Positions 34,694 through 43,001 of a stretch of 64,000 nt of DNA are shown piece after piece. Each line of letters starts with the position of its first letter. Position 1 is the stretch's first letter. The notes below the pieces were generated by a model. The model was given only the letters and a program-made list of their open reading frames with translations, did no database searches and was not told the DNA's origin. The translations under genes were made by a program, and so were the position numbers. Origin of the DNA: Xylophilus sp. GOD-11R (lineage in GTDB: Bacteria; Pseudomonadota; Gammaproteobacteria; Burkholderiales; Burkholderiaceae_C); the NCBI RefSeq assembly GCF_033546935.1, contig NZ_CP137854.1:3968001-4032000 (forward strand), written 5' to 3'.

Positions 34694-35614
34694 ATGACGC
34701 GGTTCACCTTTCGCCAAATCGAGGCCTTTTATTGGTGCGCACTGCTCGGAACCGTGCATGCCGCCGCGCAGCACCTGCATGTCAGCCAGCCGGCGGTCTC
34801 GTCGCGGATCAAGGAACTGGAAGAGGCCCTCGGCCTCACGCTTTTCTCTCGTGCGCACCAACGTTTCGAACTCACGCCGGCCGGCCGAAAAGCACTGGTC
34901 CATGCCGAGCAGACGCTGCGCGCCGGACAGGAGCTTCAGCGCCTCGGCCGGCGCCCGGTACCGCTGCAAGGCGTGCTCCGTCTTGGTGCAGACGAGACGG
35001 GCGCCACCGTGGCCGCCACCGAACTCCTGCACCGCATCAAGCTGCTGCACCCCGCACTGAAGATCGAGTTGACGGTGGAAGTGAGCAAGGTGTTGCGCGA
35101 AAAGCTCGCCCGCCGCGAGCTCGACGTGGCGCTGCACGGCACGCCGACCGAGCGGCCCAACGTGGTCGACGAACTGCTCGGCCGCATGCCGCTGGTATGG
35201 ATAGGCGCCGCCGGCATCGACGCCGGGACCACACCGCTGACGCCCGAGCACGTGGCGGCGCTGCCGATCGTGACGAATCCGCCGCATTCCATATTGCACG
35301 GACTGGTGAAGGACTGGCTGCAGGTTTCCGGTTATGAATTCAACAGTTTCAGTTCGTGCAATTCCATCGCGATGATTATCCGGGTGGTGCAATCGGGGCA
35401 TGCCATTGCCGCCTTGCCATTACCCGTGACACAAGAGGCGCTTAAATCCGGGTTGGTTCGCATAATCGAAACCGCTCCCTTGCTGCCGACCATGCCTTAC
35501 TACATTTCCTACCTCGACGACAAAATCGATTCGGGCGTGGGCGATATCGTCGAACTGGCCCGGCAGATATTGCTGTCGGCTGAATTCTTCGCTCAGCCGG
35601 TGGTCGCCGCCTGA
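34694..35614 (+). CDS. LysR-family transcriptional regulator
   Basis: A 306-residue regulator. The N-terminal winged helix (FRQIEAFYWCALLGTVHAAAQHLHVSQPAVSSRIKEL region, residues 5-45, then LFSRAHQRFELTPAG) is followed by a substrate-binding domain. It is divergent from the rraA-amidase-bug genes, 100 bp apart, the usual layout for a LysR regulator and its target. Its mRNA is probably leaderless because the promoter places the start point at the ATG and no Shine-Dalgarno is possible. The inducer is probably the compound handled by the amidase unit. The SDR gene downstream may be a second target. Confidence 0.93.
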   Translation: MTRFTFRQIEAFYWCALLGTVHAAAQHLHVSQPAVSSRIKELEEALGLTLFSRAHQRFELTPAGRKALVHAEQTLRAGQELQRLGRRPVPLQGVLRLGADETGATVAATELLHRIKLLHPALKIELTVEVSKVLREKLARRELDVALHGTPTERPNVVDELLGRMPLVWIGAAGIDAGTTPLTPEHVAALPIVTNPPHSILHGLVKDWLQVSGYEFNSFSSCNSIAMIIRVVQSGHAIAALPLPVTQEALKSGLVRIIETAPLLPTMPYYISYLDDKIDSGVGDIVELARQILLSAEFFAQPVVAA

Positions 35615-35700
35615 TCGGACGGCGCGGCTGCGCGAGGGCGTCGGCAGCGCCGCAGCCCTACGTGCTTTCAGGCGCGGCACCGGCCCGCCGTGCGCCGATG

Positions 35701-35718
35701 CCTCGTTAAAAAACGAGG
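35701..35718 (+). terminator. Small hairpin after the LysR gene, possible terminator or leader element
   Basis: CCTCGTT (35701-35707) pairs with AACGAGG (35712-35718) around an AAAA loop, followed by TTTC. It lies 87 bp after the lysR stop and 51 bp before the SDR ATG. The T-tract is short, so termination would be weak. Confidence 0.35.
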
Positions 35719-35768
35719 TTTCGGGGTCGGCATCCGGCCGGCCCGCCAACGCACGAAGGAAACCTCCC

Positions 35769-36539
35769 ATGGCACGTTTTTCCGGCAAGTCCGTCCTCAT
35801 TACCGGCAGCAGCTCGGGCATAGGCGCGGCCTGCGCCCGACGCATGGCTAGCGAAGGCGCGGATGTCGTGGTGAACGGCCGCAAGGAAAGCGAGGCGACG
35901 GTCGCGCTGGTGAAGGAACTGCAGGCGATGGGCCGGCGCGCTGTCTTCATCGCCGCCGACGTCACCACCGCCGCATCGGCCACCACGCTGGTCGAGCAGG
36001 CCATAGAGGCGCTCGGCGGACTCGACGTGCTGGTCAACAACGCCGGCGTGGAGCGCCGCAGCGACTTCTGGGAAACCACCGAGGAAGACTACGACCTGGT
36101 GATGAACACCAACGTCAAGGGCATGTTCTTCTGCACCCAGGCTTTCGTGAAGCACCGCAAGGCCGCCGGCAAGCCAGGCGCGGTGGTCAACATGAGTTCG
36201 GTCCACGAAGACCTGCCCTTCCCGCATTTCGCCACCTACTGCGCGAGCAAGGGCGCCGTGCGCATGCTCACCCGCGACCTGGCCGGCGAGTTGGCGAAGC
36301 TGGGCATTCGCATCAACAACGTGGCGCCCGGCGCCATCGCCACGCCGATCAACCAGCATCTGCTCGACTCGCCCGAGCTGCTGCGGCCGCTGGAGAAAAA
36401 AATACCGCTTGGCCGGCTGGGTCAGCCCGACGAGGTCGCCGCGCTCACCGCGTTTCTCGCCAGCGACGAAGCCGCTTATGTGACCGGCAGCACCTTCTTC
36501 GTCGACGGTGGACTGATGGTGAGCTATACCGAGCAATAG
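35769..36539 (+). CDS. Short-chain dehydrogenase/reductase (glucose 1-dehydrogenase-like)
   Basis: A 256-residue classical SDR: the cofactor motif TGSSSGIG (residues 12-19), NNAG (90-93), and the catalytic Ser143/144, Tyr157 and Lys161 (YCASK). An Arg-Lys pair after strand 2 (NGRKE) suggests NADP preference. GAAGGA lies 8 bp before the start. It follows the LysR gene by about 155 bp. Sequence resembles glucose 1-dehydrogenases, but many relatives act on other alcohols, so the substrate is open. Confidence 0.9.
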   Translation: MARFSGKSVLITGSSSGIGAACARRMASEGADVVVNGRKESEATVALVKELQAMGRRAVFIAADVTTAASATTLVEQAIEALGGLDVLVNNAGVERRSDFWETTEEDYDLVMNTNVKGMFFCTQAFVKHRKAAGKPGAVVNMSSVHEDLPFPHFATYCASKGAVRMLTRDLAGELAKLGIRINNVAPGAIATPINQHLLDSPELLRPLEKKIPLGRLGQPDEVAALTAFLASDEAAYVTGSTFFVDGGLMVSYTEQ

Positions 36540-36660
36540 CCGAAACAGAGCACCGCCCACGCGAACCACTGCGGTGCGCCGCGCCCCGGCAAGGGGCGGC
36601 GGCCGGGGTCGGCCTTGCACCATCGCATGCACTTTTGGCCGAACGCTGCACGCAAAAATC

Positions 36661-36678
36661 GTATACACCCGTGTGCAC
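36661..36678. promoter_or_regulatory. Inverted-repeat operator candidate upstream of the first ABC importer
   Basis: GTATACAC, two C, then GTGTGCAC form an inverted repeat with 6 of 8 pairs matched, set in an otherwise repeat-free 213-bp gap. It lies 75 bp before the binding-protein ATG. The GTATAC core resembles sites of GntR-type regulators. Confidence 0.35.
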
Positions 36679-36752
36679 GAATGCTGCGTGCATCGGGCAT
36701 CGTTCTTGCTCGCCATGGCGTCATCGCCCACTCATTCCCAGAGCCCGACGTC

Positions 36753-37784
36753 ATGCAAAAACGCAGTTTCCTCGCATCCCTCCTGGCCACCGCGCTCACC
36801 GCGTTCGGCACCGCACCGGCCCTGGCGCAGCCCGTGACGCCGGTGAAATTCCAGCTCGACTGGCGCTTCGAGGGCCCGGCGGCGCTGTTCCTGGTGCCGG
36901 TCGCCAAAGGCTACTTCAAGCAGGCAGGCCTGGACGTGACGGTGGACGCCGGCAACGGCTCCGGCGGCACGGTCACGCGCGTGGCCTCGGGCAGCTACGA
37001 CATGGGCTTTGCCGACATGGCCTCGCTGATGGAGTTTCACGCCAACAACCCCGACGCACCGAACAAGCCGGTCGCGGTGATGATGGTCTACAACAACACG
37101 CCGGCTTCGGTGATGGCGTTGAAAAAGTCCGGTATCACCAAGCCCGCCGACCTGGCCGGCAAGAAGCTCGGCGCGCCGGTGTTCGACGCTGGCCGCCGCG
37201 CCTACCCCATCTTCTCGGCGGCCAACAAGATCGGCCCGGTGACCTGGACCGCCATGGATCCACCGCTGCGCGAAACCATGCTGGTGCGCGGCGACATCGA
37301 CGCGATCACCGGCTTCACCTTCACCTCGCTGCTCAACCTGGAAGCGCGCGGCGTGAAGGCGGCCGACGTGGTGGTGCTGCAATACCCCGATTTCGGCGTG
37401 AAGCTCTACGGCAACGCGATCATCGTGAACCCCAAGTTCCTCAAGGAAAAGCCGGAAGCCGTCAAAGCCTTCCTAAAGGCCTTCGCCTTGGGCATGAAGG
37501 ACGTGCTGGCCAACCCGGCCGCCTCCATCGAGACGGTCAAGGCGCGCGACGGCATCGTCAACAGCGAACTGGAAACCCGTCGTCTGAAGCTGGCGATCGA
37601 CACCGTCATCAACAGCGCCGACGCGCGCTCGGAAGGTTTCGGCCAGGTCGTGCCGGGCCGCCTGTCGCTGATGGCCTCGCAGGTGTCGGACGCGTTCGCG
37701 ACCAAGACGCGGGTCAACCCGGAAACGGTGTGGAGCTCGGCCTACCTGCCGGCGGCGGCGGACCTGGCCATCTTGAAGAAGTAG
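36753..37784 (+). CDS. NMT1/THI5-like ABC transporter substrate-binding protein
   Basis: A 343-residue exported protein (signal ending in ALAQ) of the NitT/TauT/THI5 group. The start of the mature protein, VKFQLDWRFEGPAALFLVPVA, and the domain KGYFKQAGLDVTVDAGNGSGG are diagnostic. This group binds sulfonates, nitrate, pyrimidine precursors and other N- or S-containing small molecules. It heads an importer with the ATPase and permease genes, from which it is separated by a repeat hairpin region. The deaminase-like gene at the end of the operon suggests a nitrogen heterocycle as ligand. Confidence 0.9.
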   Translation: MQKRSFLASLLATALTAFGTAPALAQPVTPVKFQLDWRFEGPAALFLVPVAKGYFKQAGLDVTVDAGNGSGGTVTRVASGSYDMGFADMASLMEFHANNPDAPNKPVAVMMVYNNTPASVMALKKSGITKPADLAGKKLGAPVFDAGRRAYPIFSAANKIGPVTWTAMDPPLRETMLVRGDIDAITGFTFTSLLNLEARGVKAADVVVLQYPDFGVKLYGNAIIVNPKFLKEKPEAVKAFLKAFALGMKDVLANPAASIETVKARDGIVNSELETRRLKLAIDTVINSADARSEGFGQVVPGRLSLMASQVSDAFATKTRVNPETVWSSAYLPAAADLAILKK

Positions 37785-37787
37785 CTC

Positions 37788-37945
37788 GCCCCCAGGCTTT
37801 CTCACTCCGTGTAGACGCTCACCCCCTACCCGGGGGGCAACGCTGGCGGGGTCGATGGGTTGGTCTCCCCCGGGCTTGCTCACTTCGTGTAGCCGCCTAC
37901 TCCCTGCCGGGGGCAACGCTGGCGGGGGTAGGCCAAGCCACCCCG
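37788..37945 (+). repeat. Two tandem Comamonadaceae-type hairpin repeats between importer genes
   Basis: Two units (about 37788-37865 and 37867-37945) share CCC(A/G)GGCTT-CTCACT-CGTGTAG-CGC, then CCCTxCCxGGGGGCAACGCTGGCGGGG. They are relatives of the reverse complement of the 16880-16937 element (CCCCCAGGCTACGCTCACTTCGTG...). Lying 3' of the binding-protein gene and before the ATPase gene, they may protect the upstream mRNA and lower expression of the rest. Confidence 0.85.
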
Positions 37946-38000
37946 CGGCGTTCTCTGAAATCACGAATAGCCGCGCCCTGTTGAACCGATCGGATCTGTC

Positions 38001-38840
38001 ATGCAAGACACGCTCACCGAACCTCCCTTCGTCGATTTCCGCGACGTCTGGCTCGCCTACAACGAGGAGTTGCTCCGCGCGAACCACTTCGCGGTGGAGA
38101 GCATCGACCTGCAGGTCAGGCGGGGCGAGTTCATCGCCATCGTCGGGCCGTCGGGTTGCGGCAAGTCGACGTTCATGAAGCTCACGACCGGGCTGCGCAT
38201 GCCCTCGATGGGCAAGATCCTGATCGACGGGCAACCGGTGACCGGGCCGCTCAAGATCTCGGGCATGGCCTTCCAGGCCTCTTCGCTCCTGCCCTGGCGC
38301 ACCACCATGGAAAACGTGCTGCTGCCGCTGGAGATCGTGGAGCCCTACCGCTCCAGCTTCAAGCAGAAGAAGAAGGAATACGAGGAACGCGCCCGCAAGC
38401 TGCTGCAGAAGGTGGGGCTTTCCGGCTACGAGGACAAGTTCCCCTGGCAGCTCTCCGGCGGCATGCAGCAGCGCGCCAGCATCTGCCGCGCACTGATTCA
38501 CGAGCCCAAGATGCTGCTGCTCGACGAGCCCTTCGGCGCGCTCGACGCCTTCACCCGCGAGGAACTGTGGTGCATCCTGCGCGACCTGCACGCCGAGCAG
38601 GGCTTCAACGTGATCCTGGTGACCCACGACCTGCGCGAGAGCGTGTTCCTGGCCGACTCGGTGTATGTGATGAGCAAGAGCCCCGGACGCTTCGTGAACA
38701 AGCGCGAGATCGACTTTCCGCGCCCGCGTCCGCTGGAGCTGACCTACACCAAGGAATTCACCGACATCGTGCTCGAACTGCGCAGCCACATCGGCGCCAT
38801 CCGCACGCCCGTCGGCGGCGCCACCGCCGTCCCCCAATAA
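38001..38840 (+). CDS. ABC transporter ATP-binding protein (NitT/TauT family)
   Basis: A 279-residue ATPase with Walker A GPSGCGKST, Q-loop AFQASSLLPW, signature LSGGMQQR, Walker B LLLDEPFGALD and switch His in VTHDLRES. It resembles SsuB/TauB. A Lys-rich insert (SFKQKKKEYEERARK) lies before the signature. It energises the importer of the preceding binding protein and is 16 bp from the permease gene. Confidence 0.95.
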   Translation: MQDTLTEPPFVDFRDVWLAYNEELLRANHFAVESIDLQVRRGEFIAIVGPSGCGKSTFMKLTTGLRMPSMGKILIDGQPVTGPLKISGMAFQASSLLPWRTTMENVLLPLEIVEPYRSSFKQKKKEYEERARKLLQKVGLSGYEDKFPWQLSGGMQQRASICRALIHEPKMLLLDEPFGALDAFTREELWCILRDLHAEQGFNVILVTHDLRESVFLADSVYVMSKSPGRFVNKREIDFPRPRPLELTYTKEFTDIVLELRSHIGAIRTPVGGATAVPQ

Positions 38841-38856
38841 GCACTCCACCCACGCC

Positions 38857-39630
38857 ATGAAGCTCAACAACAAACAGATGGAACGCTGGTCGCCCTGGCT
38901 GCTGCTGGTGGTGGTGCTGGCGCTCTGGCAGATCGTCTGCAGCGCCTTCGAAGTCTCCGAGTTCATCTTCCCCAGCCCGGCACGCATCTGGTCGCAGCTG
39001 GTGGAGTTCAAGGCGATCATCGCCGGCCACGCCTGGCGCACCTTCTGGGTGACGATGGTGGGCTTCGGCATCGCCATCGTGGTGGGCGTGCTGCTGGGTT
39101 TCGTCATCGGCAGTTCGCGCCTGGCCTATGCCGCCGTCTACCCGCTGATGACCGCCTTCAACGCCCTGCCCAAGGCAGCCTTCGTGCCGATCCTGGTGGT
39201 GTGGTTCGGCATCGGCGTCGGCCCGGCGATCCTTACCGCCTTCCTGATCAGCTTCTTTCCGATCATGGTCAACATCGCCACCGGCCTGGCCACGCTGGAG
39301 CCCGAACTCGAAGACGTGCTGCGGGTGCTGGGTGCCAAGCGCTGGGACGTGCTGATGAAGGTCGGCCTGCCGCGCTCCATGCCCTACTTCTACGGCTCGC
39401 TCAAGGTGGCGATCACGCTGGCCTTCGTCGGCACCACGGTGTCGGAGATGACCGCCGCCAACGAGGGCATCGGCTACCTGCTGATCTCCGCCGGCTCCTC
39501 CATGCAGATGGGCCTGGCCTTCGCCGGCCTGCTGGTGGTGGGCGCGATGGCGATGGCGATGTACGAGCTGTTCAGCGTGATCGAGAAGCGCACGACCGCC
39601 TGGGCGCACCGCGGCTCGTCCGGCCACTGA
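38857..39630 (+). CDS. ABC transporter permease (NitT/TauT family)
   Basis: A 257-residue membrane protein with six TM helices. The EAA coupling loop reads GAKRWDVLMKVGLPRSMPY (near residues 160-180). It resembles SsuC/TauC and pairs with the upstream ATPase and binding protein. The deaminase-like gene follows 10 bp later, suggesting one transcript. Confidence 0.94.
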   Translation: MKLNNKQMERWSPWLLLVVVLALWQIVCSAFEVSEFIFPSPARIWSQLVEFKAIIAGHAWRTFWVTMVGFGIAIVVGVLLGFVIGSSRLAYAAVYPLMTAFNALPKAAFVPILVVWFGIGVGPAILTAFLISFFPIMVNIATGLATLEPELEDVLRVLGAKRWDVLMKVGLPRSMPYFYGSLKVAITLAFVGTTVSEMTAANEGIGYLLISAGSSMQMGLAFAGLLVVGAMAMAMYELFSVIEKRTTAWAHRGSSGH

Positions 39631-39640
39631 GTCCGCCGGC

Positions 39641-40111
39641 ATGACACCTGCGCAGATTGAAGCGGCCCTGCTGCGCGCCAACGCGGTCGCGCTGCGCGCG
39701 ATGGCCATGGGCCGCCACCCGTTCGGCGCGCTGCTGCTGGCGCCGGACGGCGAGACGGTGCTGGCCGAGCAGGGCAACATCGACACGGTCAACCATGCCG
39801 AGTCGACGCTCGCGCGGCAGGCTGCGTCGAGCTGGCCCGGCGCCTATCTGGCGCGCTGCACCCTGGTCACCACCTTCGAGCCCTGCGCCATGTGCGCGGG
39901 CAGCATCTACTGGGCCGGCATCGGCCGTGTGGTGTACGGCGCGGAAGAAACCACCCTGCTCGCGCTCACCGGCGACCACCCCGAGAACCCCACGCTCGCC
40001 CTGCCCTGCCGCGACGTTTTCGCCAGCGGCCAGCGTCCGGTCGAGGTGATCGGCCCGGTGCCGGCGCTGGTCGACACCATGGCTGCACCGCACCGCGACT
40101 TCTGGCGTTGA
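39641..40111 (+). CDS. Nucleoside/guanine deaminase-like cytidine deaminase-fold protein
   Basis: A 156-residue zinc deaminase: His52-Ala-Glu54 (zinc ligand and proton shuttle) and Pro-Cys82-Ala-Met-Cys85 (zinc ligands), with GRHPFGALL near the N-terminus as in guanine deaminases and TadA relatives. It lies 10 bp after the permease gene, so it is probably co-transcribed with the importer. That context suggests it deaminates the imported base or a breakdown product. Specificity among guanine, cytosine and related rings cannot be told. Confidence 0.88.
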   Translation: MTPAQIEAALLRANAVALRAMAMGRHPFGALLLAPDGETVLAEQGNIDTVNHAESTLARQAASSWPGAYLARCTLVTTFEPCAMCAGSIYWAGIGRVVYGAEETTLLALTGDHPENPTLALPCRDVFASGQRPVEVIGPVPALVDTMAAPHRDFWR

Positions 40112-40218
40112 GCCGGGCGGGCCCGCGCAAATCCCTACTCCGGGCTTGCCCCGGAACCGTGCACGAAAGTCACGTGCCAGAATCCGAGGCAGCCCAGCCC
40201 TTCACGGACCAACGCCCC

Positions 40219-40719
40219 ATGGACCTCCCGACCCGCCTTTCGTTTCAACGCCGGACGATCGGCCTGCTGGCCCTCGCGGCCGGCCTGCTTCCCTCGCTGG
40301 CCTTCGCCACGCTCGGCGGCACCGAAACCTCCATCGAAACCGACCGCGTCGCCATGAGCGCCACCGCAGGCGCCAACAACGCCGGCGTGGGCTATACCGT
40401 GCGCAGCTTCACCCTGCCCTCGACGACCGTGGTGCGCGAATACCTGTCGTCGTCTACCGGCCTGGTCTTCGGTGTGGCCTGGGAAGGCCCGGCCATGCCC
40501 GACCTGAAGCAACTGCTCGGCGAAAAGCATTTCGACTCGATCGACAGCAGCGCCCGCAGCCGCAACCGTGAAGGACGTCGCGGCCCGATGGAGCTGCGCC
40601 CCACGGGCGACTCGTCCGGCCTGGTCTTCGATTCCACCGGCCACATGCGCGCTTTCGCCGGCCGCGCCTATCTCACCCCGCAACTGCCTAACGGAGTCGA
40701 CACCGATGCGATCCGCTGA
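40219..40719 (+). CDS. DUF2844 exported protein
   Basis: A 166-residue protein with a signal peptide (LLALAAGLLPSLAFA-T). DUF2844 members are small secreted beta-rich proteins of Burkholderiales that nearly always precede a DUF3443 gene, as here; the last 14 bp overlap that gene. Conserved-looking parts are YTVRSFTLPSTTVVREY and VFGVAWEGPAMPDL. If the neighbour is a protease, this could be its inhibitor, chaperone or substrate, but the function is unknown. Confidence 0.82.
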   Translation: MDLPTRLSFQRRTIGLLALAAGLLPSLAFATLGGTETSIETDRVAMSATAGANNAGVGYTVRSFTLPSTTVVREYLSSSTGLVFGVAWEGPAMPDLKQLLGEKHFDSIDSSARSRNREGRRGPMELRPTGDSSGLVFDSTGHMRAFAGRAYLTPQLPNGVDTDAIR

Positions 40720-41983
40720 CCCCACCGCCCTGTTCTCGCTCGCCCGACTGCGCGCCGGTGGCCTGGCGCTTTCCGCTGCTCTGACCCTGGCGCTCGCGGC
40801 CTGCGGCGGCGGAGGCGGCTCCGACAGCTCCAGCGGCGGCGGCGGTGGAAGCGGCGGTGGTGTCACGGCCAGCAACGTGGTGCCGCTGGTGGTCGACAGC
40901 GGCCCCCCGGGCGTCTCCAGCCGCATCGCCAACCTGCCCTACGCCACCGTCACCGTCTGCCCGCCGGGCTCCAGCAGCAACTGCCGCACCATCGACCACG
41001 TGCTGGTCGACACCGGCTCGACCGGGCTGCGCCTGCTGGCTTCGGCGCTGGGCACGCCGGGCAACTTTCCGCTGCAGGCCAATACCGCCGGCGCCCCGTA
41101 TGCCGAGTGCGCCACCTTCATCAGCGGCTACACCTGGGGCTCGGTGCGCACCGCCGACGTCACCCTCGGCGGCCTGACCGCGTCCGCGCTGCCGATCCAG
41201 GTGATCGCCGACCCGGCCTACCCCACCGTGCCCGCCGCCTGCTCGGCCACGGGCAGCTCGCAGAACAACGTGGCCGACCTGGGCGCCAACGGCATCCTGG
41301 GCATCAGTCAGTTCGTGCAGGACTGCGGCGCCGCCTGCGTCAACTCTCCGATCGCCGCCGCCTACTACGCCTGCACCAGCGGCGCGTCGTGCACCCCGGC
41401 CACCGCGCCGCTGACGCAGCAGATCACCCACCCCATCGCCATGATGGCCACCGACAACAACGGCTCGATGATCCAGTTCCCGGCGGTTTCGGCCAGCGGC
41501 CAGGTCACCGTGGCGGGCTCGCTGGTGCTGGGCATCGGCACGCGTTCCAACAACGCCGTCGGCTCGGCCGTGGCCTACGGGCTCGACCGCAACACCGGCT
41601 ACCTGAGCTCGGCCTACAACGGCCGCACCTACAGCCGCACCGCCTTCGACAGCGGCTCCAACTTCTACTTCTTCAGCGACACCAGCATCCCCCGCTGCAC
41701 CGGCAGCAGCAGCAGCTTCTACTGCCCCGCCTCCACGCTGACGCTGTCGGCCGCCATCAGCGGCACCAACGGCGTCAACGGCACGGTGAGCTTCCGCATC
41801 GCCAACGCATCGCAGATGTTCACCAGCTCCAACAGCACCGCGGTGCTGCCGGACGTGGGCGGCACCATCGGCTCGACCACCGGCTTCCTCTGGGGCCTGC
41901 CCTTCTATTACGGCCGCAGCGTGTTCACCGCCGTGATCGACCGCAGCACCCCGCTGGGCAACGGGCCGTACGTCGCCTTCTAG
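40706..41983 (+). CDS. DUF3443 lipoprotein with pepsin-like two-lobed aspartic-protease features
   Basis: A 425-residue protein. Lipobox LALAA-Cys33 is followed by a Gly/Ser linker, so it is membrane-anchored outside the cytoplasm. Asp102 lies in VLVDTGSTGL and Asp315 in TAFDSGSNF, the spacing of two catalytic Asp-Thr/Ser-Gly motifs of family A1. Between them, GILGIS (196-201) matches the psi-loop of pepsins, and FLWGLPFYYGRSVFTAVID (394-412) matches the pepsin ILGDxFLRxYYxVFD closing strands. At least eight Cys could form disulfides. ATG 40706 overlaps DUF2844. The domain family is annotated only as DUF3443; the protease role is my inference. Confidence 0.82.
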   Translation: MRSADPTALFSLARLRAGGLALSAALTLALAACGGGGGSDSSSGGGGGSGGGVTASNVVPLVVDSGPPGVSSRIANLPYATVTVCPPGSSSNCRTIDHVLVDTGSTGLRLLASALGTPGNFPLQANTAGAPYAECATFISGYTWGSVRTADVTLGGLTASALPIQVIADPAYPTVPAACSATGSSQNNVADLGANGILGISQFVQDCGAACVNSPIAAAYYACTSGASCTPATAPLTQQITHPIAMMATDNNGSMIQFPAVSASGQVTVAGSLVLGIGTRSNNAVGSAVAYGLDRNTGYLSSAYNGRTYSRTAFDSGSNFYFFSDTSIPRCTGSSSSFYCPASTLTLSAAISGTNGVNGTVSFRIANASQMFTSSNSTAVLPDVGGTIGSTTGFLWGLPFYYGRSVFTAVIDRSTPLGNGPYVAF

Positions 41984-42005
41984 GCGGCGTACCCACCAGC
42001 CGCCG

Positions 42006-43001
42006 GTGCATCGCCGAACCCGCGCGCGCCTGGCGGCCCTGCTCGCCGGGCTCATGGTCTGCGCGGCACAGGCGGCCGAGGTGGACGCCCTCTGCGCCGA
42101 CACCGCCCGCCAGCCGTCGCGCGACCCGCGCGTCGCCGCCCTCGTCGCCTCGGCTCGCGCCGAACACGCCGGCTTCGGACGCCAGGAAATCGACAGCGCC
42201 GGCCGCCTGATCCGCTCCGGCTACGGTGAAGCCGAGTTCGACCGCGACGCCGACGACACCGAGCCCGCCTGGCGCAAGGTGCAGCGCTACTGGCAGGCCT
42301 GGTCGGCCGACGAACCCGGCCAGGTGCGCGACAGCGGCAGCCGCTGGCAGCGCATCGCCCTGCTGCGCGAATCGGTGCGCTCCGTCAGCACTGCCCGGCT
42401 GTCCACCTTCGGCGGCGAAGGCATCGGCCTGGGATTGAGCGCACGCGAAACGGACGCGCTCGACACTTCCCTTACCCGCGCCGCCCTGGTCGACAACCCA
42501 TGGTCGGCAGTCTTCATCAGCTACCTGATGCGCGCGGCCGGCTTCGGCCCCAACGAGTTCAGGTTTTCCGACGCCCACGCCGACTACGCCCGCGCTGGCT
42601 TCGCCACCCGACGAGCCGAAGCCGATGCCGCCACCGGTGCCGGCGCCTACCGGGCCTGCGACCTCGCCACCACGCCGCCCCGGCCCGGCGACCTGGTCTG
42701 CAACACCCGCGCACGCGCCGCCTTCGTCGACACCTTCGGCGCGCTCGAACAGGCGCTGCGCAGCGGCCGTTCGCTGCCGATGCATTGCGAGGTGGTGGTC
42801 CAGGTCGATACGGCAGGCTTGTCGATGCAGGCCATCGGCGGCAACGTGCTGCAGTCGGTCACGCTGCGCCATCTGGCGCTGCAGCCGCAGGCCGACGCGG
42901 CCCTGCCGCCGCTGCTGTCGCCCGCCTACCGCGAACGCGCCGCCGCGCCCGACGCGAGCTTCAACGACCAGCCCTGGGTGCTGCTAATGCAGGTCCGATA
43001 G
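42006..43001 (+). CDS. DUF2272 exported protein, papain/CHAP-fold-like
   Basis: A 331-residue protein with a signal peptide (MVCAAQAA-EV) and a GTG start. The DUF2272 region has DNPWSAVFISYLMRAAG (165-180), PRPGDLVC (225-232) and MHCEVVV (His260), the order of nucleophile helix, linker and His strand in CHAP/NlpC-type domains. The usual nucleophile Cys is Ser167. It lies 22 bp after DUF3443, so three secreted proteins may be one operon. It could be a cell-wall hydrolase-like or binding protein. It overlaps the convergent DUF72 gene by 18 bp. Confidence 0.8.
   Translation: MHRRTRARLAALLAGLMVCAAQAAEVDALCADTARQPSRDPRVAALVASARAEHAGFGRQEIDSAGRLIRSGYGEAEFDRDADDTEPAWRKVQRYWQAWSADEPGQVRDSGSRWQRIALLRESVRSVSTARLSTFGGEGIGLGLSARETDALDTSLTRAALVDNPWSAVFISYLMRAAGFGPNEFRFSDAHADYARAGFATRRAEADAATGAGAYRACDLATTPPRPGDLVCNTRARAAFVDTFGALEQALRSGRSLPMHCEVVVQVDTAGLSMQAIGGNVLQSVTLRHLALQPQADAALPPLLSPAYRERAAAPDASFNDQPWVLLMQVR

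Noticed and set aside
35701..35718. Strong terminator after the LysR gene
   Set aside because: The stem is only 7 bp and the T-tract three bases; kept only as a weak candidate.
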